Below are positions 6,837-12,190 of a stretch of DNA of 12,190 nt, in pieces. Position 1 is the stretch's first letter. Every line of letters starts with the position of its first letter. The translations under genes were made by a program, and so were the position numbers. The notes under the pieces were generated by a model. That model saw nothing but the letters and a program-made list of their open reading frames with translations. It ran no database searches and was not told the origin of the DNA. The stretch is taken from positions 1 to 12,190 of the forward strand of contig CAJXHQ010000035.1 of assembly GCA_913054485.1 (NCBI GenBank). Direction: 5' to 3'. Source of the DNA: an uncultured Paracoccaceae bacterium. GTDB taxonomy: Bacteria > Pseudomonadota > Alphaproteobacteria > Rhodobacterales > Rhodobacteraceae.

Positions 6837-6880
6837 TCCCGGGATGCCCGCGCAGAAAGAGGCAAAGAGGAGAGACAACG

Positions 6881-7684
6881 ATGGCGAAGACCATATTGAT
6901 CACCGGGGCCACCGACGGCATCGGGTTGGAGACGGCAAAACTCCTGGCTGCGGGCGGTCACCGGGTCCTGCTGCACGGCCGCAGTGCAGCCAAGCTGGAG
7001 GCCGCCGCCGCGGCAGCCGGCGGGGAGGTTGAAACCTATCAGGCGGATCTTTCGAGTCTTGCCCAGACAGAGGCATTGGCGAAAGCCGTGGGCGCCGTAC
7101 ACGGGCATCTGGACGTGCTGATCAACAATGCCGGCGTCTTCAAGACCCCGCAGCCGGAAACCGCTGACGGGCTGGATGTGCGCTTCATGGTGAACACGCT
7201 GGCGCCCTACCGGCTGACCCGCCGCCTGCTGCCGTTGATGGGGTCTAAGGGGCGGGTGATCAATCTGTCGTCTGCTGCGCAAGCCCCGGTCGACCCCGCC
7301 GCACTGGGCGGCCCGCTGCTGGCCAGCGACATGGATGCCTACGCGCAAAGCAAACTGGCGATCACCATGTGGTCGCGCGCGATGGCGGCAGAGCTGCCGC
7401 AGGGCCCCGCAGTGATCGCGGTCAACCCCGGTTCTCTTCTGGCCAGTAAAATGGTCAAGGAGGGCTTCGGTGTCGCTGGAAACGATCTCAGCATCGGGGC
7501 AGAGCTGCTGGCGGCCATGGCTGTGTCGCCCGAGTTCGCGGATGTGTCGGGGAGATATTACGACAATGACGCCGGGCGCTTCGGGGACCCGCATCCGGAC
7601 GCGCTGGACGCGGGCAAAACCGCCTCCGTTGTTGCCGGTGTCGAAGCGGCCCTTGACAGTCTGGATCAATCCGCAGGCAATTGA
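6881..7684 (+). CDS. SDR family NAD(P)-dependent oxidoreductase
   Basis: A 267-residue classical short-chain dehydrogenase/reductase. The cofactor motif TGATDGIG (8-15) begins the Rossmann fold, HGRS (32-35) follows the second strand and suggests NADP preference, and NNAG (82-85) is present. Asn105, a Ser in NLSS (128-131), Tyr154 and Lys158 (YAQSK) form the catalytic set. NPGSLLASKM (182-191) matches the P-G segment after the active site. The substrate is unknown; overall layout resembles the retinol-dehydrogenase-like SDRs. GAGGAGAG (6867-6874) lies six bases before the ATG. It follows the broken DUF1330 gene by 44 bases and may be translated from the same message. Its last 19 bases overlap the end of the convergent 5'-nucleotidase-like gene, and no terminator is visible. 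Confidence 0.93.
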   Translation: MAKTILITGATDGIGLETAKLLAAGGHRVLLHGRSAAKLEAAAAAAGGEVETYQADLSSLAQTEALAKAVGAVHGHLDVLINNAGVFKTPQPETADGLDVRFMVNTLAPYRLTRRLLPLMGSKGRVINLSSAAQAPVDPAALGGPLLASDMDAYAQSKLAITMWSRAMAAELPQGPAVIAVNPGSLLASKMVKEGFGVAGNDLSIGAELLAAMAVSPEFADVSGRYYDNDAGRFGDPHPDALDAGKTASVVAGVEAALDSLDQSAGN

Positions 7685-8100
7685 GCCGCCTGCGGGACCG
7701 GTCTGCGCGGGTATTCCGCTTCAGCGGTAGGACCGGCCAGGTACTCGGCGACCACCGCTTTCAGCTCCAGACCGCCGGCATCGGCAAACTCCAGCCCTTC
7801 GGTGTCCAGATAGTTCTTCTGGTTGATCGCGGTCCAGCCGTTGACGGCCAATCGGTAGGTCTTGGCGGCGACTACGTCCCGTTCTTCCGCATGCACGTAG
7901 TCGCCGGTGCGTGCCTCCAGGCTGTTTGCCGCAAACTGGTTCGCACGGCTCATCACACCGACCAGTTGGGCGCCGGAAACCTCTGCCACCTTCAGGTCCG
8001 CCCCGGCGGAGGCACTGGCTGCAGTAGGCACGGCGGCGGCAGCGGCGGCGAGACCTTTCAGAACCATGCGGCGGTCGAGAACAAAAATATTGCGTGTCAT
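7666..8100 (-). CDS. Tat-leader protein with a truncated 5'-nucleotidase C-terminal-like domain (probable deletion remnant)
   Basis: A 144-residue frame. Residues 1-33 look like a twin-arginine signal: DRRMVLKG (9-16), an alanine-rich core, and likely cleavage near ASA-SAG. The rest resembles the end of a 5'-nucleotidase C-terminal domain: EVSGAQLVGVM (40-50), then the usual late segment KTYRLAVNGWTAINQKNYL (80-98), and LELKAVVAEYL (111-121). The enzyme family is normally about 500-600 residues, with an N-terminal metallophosphatase domain carrying D-x-H and GNHE motifs; none of that is present here or in the 99 bases upstream. The simplest reading is an internal deletion that joined the leader to the C-terminus in frame, giving a catalytically dead exported remnant. 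No ribosome binding site is obvious before ATG 8100, which weakens the case for expression. A small genuine protein cannot be excluded. Confidence 0.6.
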   Translation of the reverse strand: MTRNIFVLDRRMVLKGLAAAAAAVPTAASASAGADLKVAEVSGAQLVGVMSRANQFAANSLEARTGDYVHAEERDVVAAKTYRLAVNGWTAINQKNYLDTEGLEFADAGGLELKAVVAEYLAGPTAEAEYPRRPVPQAAQLPAD

Positions 8101-8199
8101 AATATTGTTATCAGGATGAACCGTTCAGATGGTTCGCCTCGTAGCTCCGCCGCGCAACGCTGATGTGATGCCGGGTTCTCTTCTTTTCAGCTGCTGCGC

Positions 8200-9042
8200 C
8201 TATTCTGTCCGGCCTGCAAGGCTCTTCACCAGTGGTTGCGGCAACTCGAAATGGTTGTTCGCCTCCTCCAGAACGGCGGCATCCATTTGCGGCGGAGACA
8301 GGTCCACGCCTTTGGAGAGCCGTTTGACGACGTCCTGCATGGCGGTGATGCGGGCGTATTTCTTGTCATTTGCGGGCACCACGCACCAGGGCGCATGGGC
8401 GGTGGAGGTCTTGCGGAACATCTCGTCGATGGCGTCGTGGTAATCGGGCCAGCGCTTCCGGTTGCGGAAATCCTCGTAGCTGAGTTTCCAGCGTTTCATC
8501 GGGTCCGTAAGCCGCTGTTCGAACCGTGCGAGCTGCTCTTCCGGGGTGATATGCATGAAGATCTTCACCACCCGTGTGCCATTGTCAGCCAGCATTTTCT
8601 CAAAGGCGTTGATCTCGCCGTAGGCGGCGCGCCAGCGTGTTTCCGGTGTCAGCTCCTCCACCCGTTCCACCAGCACCCGGCCGTACCAGGAGCGGTCGAA
8701 GACGGTGATGGCTCCCTGGGGCGGCAGCCGCTCCATGAAGCGGGTCAGGTGGTGGCGCTGCAGGTAGTAGTTGCGCGGCGCACCGATCGGCCAGACCTTG
8801 AAGCTGCGCGGATCCAGGGCGGAGGCGATGCGGCGGATGGTGCCGCCCTTGCCGGCCGCGTCCCAGCCTTCGAAGACCAGCACGGCAGAGCGGCCCGAGA
8901 ACAGATAGGCCTGCTGGATCTGCATCAGCCTGTGCTGCAGCTTGGCCAGCTTCTTCTCATAGGGTTTCTTTGCCAGCCGCAGCGACATGTCGAGCCCTTC
9001 CAGCGTCGCGGGTCTGCTGCTTTTCCTGTTGTGGCCTTTCAC
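8200..9042 (-). CDS. ppk2: Polyphosphate kinase 2 (PPK2) family protein
   Basis: A 280-residue cytoplasmic P-loop kinase. PPK2 enzymes transfer phosphate between polyphosphate and nucleotides, often making NTP or NDP from polyphosphate. Walker A is EGWDAAGKGG (58-67), the Walker B-like segment is VFDRSWYGR (114-122), followed by the lid region VLVERV (123-128). RWKLSYEDFRNRKRW (184-198) and TSTAHAPW (212-219) with PANDKKYAR (223-231) complete the family core. The RWK-L-x-x-E/D-D-x-RNR-x-W block reminds me more of polyphosphate:AMP phosphotransferase domains than of PPK2 class III, but the class needs a tree. The start is GTG at 9042, chosen because GAGGGAGGAG lies eight bases upstream; the frame is open to a TTG at 9075 with no such support. 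An FNR-like box lies 63 bases upstream. The stop is TAG. Confidence 0.93.
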   Translation of the reverse strand: MKGHNRKSSRPATLEGLDMSLRLAKKPYEKKLAKLQHRLMQIQQAYLFSGRSAVLVFEGWDAAGKGGTIRRIASALDPRSFKVWPIGAPRNYYLQRHHLTRFMERLPPQGAITVFDRSWYGRVLVERVEELTPETRWRAAYGEINAFEKMLADNGTRVVKIFMHITPEEQLARFEQRLTDPMKRWKLSYEDFRNRKRWPDYHDAIDEMFRKTSTAHAPWCVVPANDKKYARITAMQDVVKRLSKGVDLSPPQMDAAVLEEANNHFELPQPLVKSLAGRTE

Positions 9043-9077
9043 GGTCTCAGCTCCTCCCTCACCTGGTGTCCGCAAAC

Positions 9078-9083
9078 AGGGTA
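9078..9083 (-). promoter_or_regulatory. Candidate -10 element of ppk2
   Basis: On the minus strand TACCCT keeps the three most conserved -10 positions (T, A and final T). Its centre is 31 bases downstream of the FNR-like box centre, almost exactly the spacing of a class II activator promoter, where no good -35 is needed. Transcription would start near 9071, leaving a leader of about 28 bases. On its own the hexamer is weak. Confidence 0.35.
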
Positions 9084-9104
9084 GGGCGGTTCCTTCCGGG
9101 GGCC

Positions 9105-9118
9105 ATGATGTGCATCAA
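9105..9118 (-). promoter_or_regulatory. FNR/CRP-family (FnrL-like) binding site upstream of ppk2
   Basis: On the minus strand the site reads TTGAT-GCAC-ATCAT, nine of ten matches to the FNR consensus TTGAT-N4-ATCAA. It is 63 bases upstream of the ppk2 GTG start, in a noncoding spacer. The match and the symmetric spacing are seen directly; FnrL or Dnr-type binding is an inference from the known consensus. It would place polyphosphate metabolism under oxygen or redox control. Confidence 0.6.
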
Positions 9119-9252
9119 ACCGCCTGCGGTTCGGCACCCGTCTGCGCCGCGCGGCCCAAGGCGGCCAGGGAGTGCCGACGCAGCCGGTGCACCCGCAGGC
9201 GCGGGAGCGCACCGCCCGCCGCTGGCGCGCAGTCCGGATCTTCCGGGCTGTT

Positions 9253-11169
9253 TCAACCCTCGGGCGTGTACCAGATCGGCGAGGTATAGGCGCGCTCCTG
9301 GGTGGTCATTGGGCTTTCGTCGGGCACGGGGGCACCCATGCGGAAGGCGTCATAAGCGGTCCAGCGCGGGGTGGGGATCTCGATCACCCGGGCATAGTAG
9401 AAGGCGTTTTGCGCCGGGTCGAACTCCGGGTCGGTCCAAACCGTGCCCAGTTCTGCCCTGCCGATGCTATTGGTCCAGCTGGCGCGGGCCAGATCCACGG
9501 TGCTGCCAATGGCGGGCAGCTTGCCTGCGGCATCCGCTTCCCGGTCGCCGGCCCATGCCACGTCATAGACCTTTTCATGGGTATTGCCCTCGGAGTCCAT
9601 CCAGCCTTTGACGATCTGGATGCGGTCCAGGTTGGCGCCGATCGGGTCTTTCAGGGCGAAGACCATGAAGGTGGGGGCCTCGGCCGCGCCTCGGGCCGGA
9701 AGATCTGACCCCATAGGCACGCCTTTCTGATACCCGGTGAAGGCGGGCGTGCGGCTGGTCAGGTCGTCCCCGGTATAGTCCCAGCCGCCAAAGAACCGCA
9801 CCGCCAGGCGCGATCCGGTGGTGCCGTAAACTTCCTTGCGCTCCATTGCGTCAAAGATCGCTTCGCGGGTGTTCTCTGCCGCCCAGACTGCCGCCAGGCC
9901 GCTGGCCACCTGCTCCCAGCCGAGGATCGCCACATCGCCGAACTGGCCGACGATATGCCCGGGCCGGTTGGAGCTGGGTTCAGAGCCTGAATGCTTGCCG
10001 TAGAAATTATCCTCCTGCGCGGTGGCCAGCGACGTATGGCTGTCGGTCGAGCCGACCATGCCGAATTTATAAGGGTTGGTGCCCAGCCGCGCCTCCAGCT
10101 GCAGGCCCCGTTTCAGTGCCTCGCGGGCGTATTCGCCGGCCAGCATATCCTCCGTCTTCAGCTCGCTCAGGTTCAGGTTGCCCTTGTCCCAGGTCTCGTA
10201 ATCCGCAAATTCATCGTTGGGGCTGAGATATGGGTGGGTTTCGCCGTCACCCTTGATTTGCGTCACCTCATAGAGCGGTTCGCGCAGGATGCGTTCGCGC
10301 ACATAGTCTTCGTCCAGTGCGGTGCCTTCCCATTGGGCGTCCAGGGGAAACATGATGCCGTTTGACAGGTTGCCGTTATGGGCGAGGGCCAGCACATCGC
10401 CGCGCGTCACATCCTCGTAGTTGGCCATCCATTTCCACAGATCGCGCGGGTTGACGCTGCCGGCAGGCGGCGTGGTGGTATAGGGGTCGACCATTTGTGC
10501 CCGGTCCGCCCCGTCGCGGTAAATGACGACGCGGTGCATGTTGGCCCCTTCCACAAGCGAGGTCCACTCATAGCCGATCAGCGCCGTGAAGCGGCCCGGC
10601 TCATTTGCGGCCTCAGCGGCGGCCAGCTGGCGCTGCCAGACCGAGCGGTAGAGTTTTGACCCCGCGTTGACCGCAAGCGCAGGCGAAACGGTGGTGCCCC
10701 GCGAATAGGCGTCGATCAGCTCCAGCGCGGCCGCCACTGCGGCTTCACCGCCTTCCGCCACAGCGCTGGCAATACGGTTGCCTTCCGGATCCGAGGTGAT
10801 TGCCGGGTCTTGCGCATAAATCAGATCAAACAGGCCCATGTTGTCGGAATGATCCGACACCACCAGCCAGTCGAGCGGACGGGACAGACGCACAGCCGAC
10901 CCCATCGTTGCTGTCACCTCGCCGCCCTTGGCAAACCGGTAGGCGGCGTGGGCATCCAGGCGGTTGCCAAAGGCACCAGCGTCAAACGAAGTGGATGTGT
11001 GCAGGTGCGTGTCACCCCACAAGGGCTGCGAAGGAAAGCCGCGCTGCGCGTAGGGTGAATAAGACTTGCCGGGAAAGGCATCACTCAGCGTTTTCCCGTC
11101 TGGGGCTGGCTCAAAGGCGTGGGCCGCCGAGGCGGAAAGCAGCAGGCTCAGCAGGGTCAGTCTGGTCAT
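9253..11169 (-). CDS. Secreted DUF3604 family protein (PHP-like metal-binding fold)
   Basis: A 638-residue protein, the usual length of DUF3604 members, with a short Sec signal (MTRLTLLSLLLSASAAHA, cleavage near 18). Histidine/aspartate motifs are typical of PHP-type metal-dependent hydrolases: WGDTHLHTS (51-59; His55, His57), VVSDHSDN (103-110; Asp106, His107), GYEWTS (199-204; Glu201), LAHNGN (262-267; His264) and GSTDSHT (373-379; Asp376, His378). These would build a multi-metal centre in a TIM-like barrel, so a periplasmic phosphoesterase or other hydrolase is plausible, but no substrate is established for the family. The C-terminal third (about 460-638) looks beta-rich and ends in the family-like IWYTPEG. 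The start has GAGGA upstream. It is flanked by ppk2 and the broken aminotransferase and shares no obvious pathway with either. No strong promoter or terminator was recognised around it. Confidence 0.88.
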   Translation of the reverse strand: MTRLTLLSLLLSASAAHAFEPAPDGKTLSDAFPGKSYSPYAQRGFPSQPLWGDTHLHTSTSFDAGAFGNRLDAHAAYRFAKGGEVTATMGSAVRLSRPLDWLVVSDHSDNMGLFDLIYAQDPAITSDPEGNRIASAVAEGGEAAVAAALELIDAYSRGTTVSPALAVNAGSKLYRSVWQRQLAAAEAANEPGRFTALIGYEWTSLVEGANMHRVVIYRDGADRAQMVDPYTTTPPAGSVNPRDLWKWMANYEDVTRGDVLALAHNGNLSNGIMFPLDAQWEGTALDEDYVRERILREPLYEVTQIKGDGETHPYLSPNDEFADYETWDKGNLNLSELKTEDMLAGEYAREALKRGLQLEARLGTNPYKFGMVGSTDSHTSLATAQEDNFYGKHSGSEPSSNRPGHIVGQFGDVAILGWEQVASGLAAVWAAENTREAIFDAMERKEVYGTTGSRLAVRFFGGWDYTGDDLTSRTPAFTGYQKGVPMGSDLPARGAAEAPTFMVFALKDPIGANLDRIQIVKGWMDSEGNTHEKVYDVAWAGDREADAAGKLPAIGSTVDLARASWTNSIGRAELGTVWTDPEFDPAQNAFYYARVIEIPTPRWTAYDAFRMGAPVPDESPMTTQERAYTSPIWYTPEG

Positions 11170-11264
11170 GGCACGTCCTCACGGTTGTTCGGGGCAGTAT
11201 CCCTCTGAACTTAGGCCGCGCGGCGCAAAATCACGGTGAAATATGATTGCGGTTGTTGTTCACG

Positions 11265-11296
11265 AAAAACGCCCCGCGGAAAATCCGCGGAGCGTT
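11265..11296 (-). terminator. Intrinsic terminator of the aminotransferase gene
   Basis: A 12-bp stem with one G-U wobble on the minus-strand transcript: AACGCTCCGCGG (11296-11285), an ATTTT loop (11284-11280), CCGCGGGGCGTT (11279-11268), running into T residues at 11269-11265. It lies 48 bases past the aminotransferase stop and is intact although the gene is broken. It would also insulate the DUF3604 gene from read-through. Confidence 0.88.
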
Positions 11297-11343
11297 CGCC
11301 AGTTGGTGCCACCCCGGAATAGGGGCTGCACAGGGGAGGCGGG

Positions 11344-12190
11344 TCAGCCGGAGACCTTGGTCAGCGCCTTGTCGACGGCATCGGTGATGGCGTCGATATC
11401 ATCGGCGGTGGCGATCAGCGCCGGGCTGAAGCACAGTGTGTTGTTGCGGCCCGGGATCGACCGGTTGGTCACGCCGATCAGCACGCCCTGCGCGCCGCAA
11501 TCGCCGACCACCGCCTGTGCTTTGGCTTAGTCTACCGGTTCCTTGGTCTCGCGGTCCTTGACCAGCTCGATGCCCTGGAACAGACCCTTGCCGCGCACAT
11601 CGCCGATCACGGCGTGCTTTTCCATCAGCGCGGTCAGGTTTGCGGTCATGCGTTCGCCCATGGCGGCGCAGTTTTCCAGCAGGTTCTCATCTTCGATGAT
11701 GCGCATGTTCTCCAGCGCTGCCGCCGGACCTGCGGTGCAGCCGCCGAAGGTGGAGATGTCGCGGAAATAGTTCATCGGGTCCGCCGCATCGTCCTTGAAC
11801 ATGCCAAAGACTTCCTCGGTGGTGACCATGCAAGCAATCGCCGCATAGCCCGAGGCGACGCCCTTGGCCATGGTCACAAAGTCCGGCTTGATGCCGTAGT
11901 GCTGGTAGCCGAACCAAGTGCCGGTGCGGCCGACGCCGCAGACCACTTCGTCGATGTGCAAGAGCACGTCATATTGATTGCAGATCTCCTACACGCGCGG
12001 CCCGTAGCCTTCCGGTGCCTCAATGACGCCGCCGCCTGCGGTGATCGGCTCCAGACACAGCGCGCCGACGGTTTCGGGGCCTTCGCGCAGGATCACCTCT
12101 TCGATGGCATTGGCAGCGGCGATGCCGAAGTCCTCGCCCGACAGGTGCTCAAGCCCCAGCTCGTGCTTGCGGTATTCCATGCAATTGGGA
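11344..12190 (-). pseudogene. tpa: Taurine-pyruvate-type class III aminotransferase, two in-frame stops, 5' end outside the window
   Basis: One reading frame runs from the window edge to a TGA at 11344-11346 (about 280 codons; the family is about 450-465). It is broken by TAG at 11989-11991, in GPRV-stop-EICNQYDV, and by TAA at 11527-11529, in KEPVD-stop-AKAQAVV. The rest is very well preserved class III PLP aminotransferase: LEPITAGGGVI, HIDEVVCGVGRTG with the PLP-binding Asp, TMAKGVASGY with the Schiff-base Lys, STFGGCTAG and NNTLCFSPALIAT. The wording matches, as I recall it, roseobacter taurine-pyruvate aminotransferase, which turns taurine and pyruvate into sulfoacetaldehyde and alanine; another omega-amino acid aminotransferase is possible. 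CAG to TAG explains the first stop and GAA or CAA to TAA the second. Neither lesion shifts the frame, so decay is recent. No tau or xsc gene lies downstream. Confidence 0.85.

Noticed and set aside
6468..6878. Open minus-strand frame across the broken DUF1330 gene
   Set aside because: I considered whether the antisense frame was the real gene. The plus strand has the ribosome binding site, the family-like residues on both sides of the stop and the right length; the antisense protein is low-quality shadow sequence.
6755..7669. 304-residue minus-strand open frame opposite the SDR gene
   Set aside because: The plus-strand SDR carries every catalytic and cofactor motif; the antisense reading is His/Gly/Arg/Gln-rich without domains.
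9085..9252. Hairpin AACCGC/GCGGTT (9118-9131) as a terminator
   Set aside because: The stem is six base pairs with a two-base loop and no T run on either strand.

Overview
The window is a GC-rich stretch of bacterial chromosome, most likely from an alphaproteobacterium of the Rhodobacterales (Roseobacter type, near Ruegeria, Leisingera or Phaeobacter). This rests on four things seen in the sequence: a TrcR/DUF1013 cell-cycle regulator (a family known from Alphaproteobacteria), a DUF2189 membrane protein, a taurine-pyruvate-type aminotransferase, and strongly GC-biased third codon positions. The placement is an inference from protein resemblance, not from a search. No phage, transposase, CRISPR array, tRNA or rRNA is visible.

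Layout, left to right. Bases 7-54 hold two back-to-back hairpins of an extragenic palindromic type. A PIG3-type quinone oxidoreductase (177-1160, +) ends nine bases from the stop of a convergent DUF2189 membrane protein (1170-2027, -). Upstream of the latter on the minus strand lie a VOC-fold protein (2177-2617) and a secreted RNase T2 (2692-3327). The RNase T2 gene is divergent from trcR (3457-4215, +); their spacer holds a good sigma70-type promoter and two perfect palindromes. trcR ends in a strong intrinsic terminator. Then come a large SLC13-family transporter with a central soluble region resembling two RCK_C modules (4484-6367, +), a DUF1330 gene broken by one in-frame TAG (6534-6836, +), and an SDR oxidoreductase (6881-7684, +). 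Converging on them are a Tat-leader protein that keeps only the end of a 5'-nucleotidase domain (7666-8100, -), a PPK2 polyphosphate kinase behind an FNR-type box (8200-9042, -), a secreted DUF3604 protein (9253-11169, -), and the 3' part of a taurine-pyruvate-type aminotransferase with two in-frame stops (11344 to the window edge, -).

Functionally this looks like ordinary housekeeping and accessory chromosome: redox enzymes, transport, polyphosphate metabolism, cell-cycle regulation and exported hydrolases. The genes do not form one obvious pathway. Most are single transcription units or pairs, and the one likely operon, DUF1330-SDR, has a dead first gene.

I see no convincing novel multi-gene system. 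The most noteworthy signals are: (i) recent gene decay, with three nonsense codons in two otherwise well-preserved genes plus one internally deleted gene; (ii) an FNR-like site placed like a class II activator site upstream of ppk2; (iii) palindromes at the transcription start of the RNase T2 gene and against the trcR ribosome binding site; and (iv) a Gln where RNase T2 enzymes usually have a catalytic Glu.
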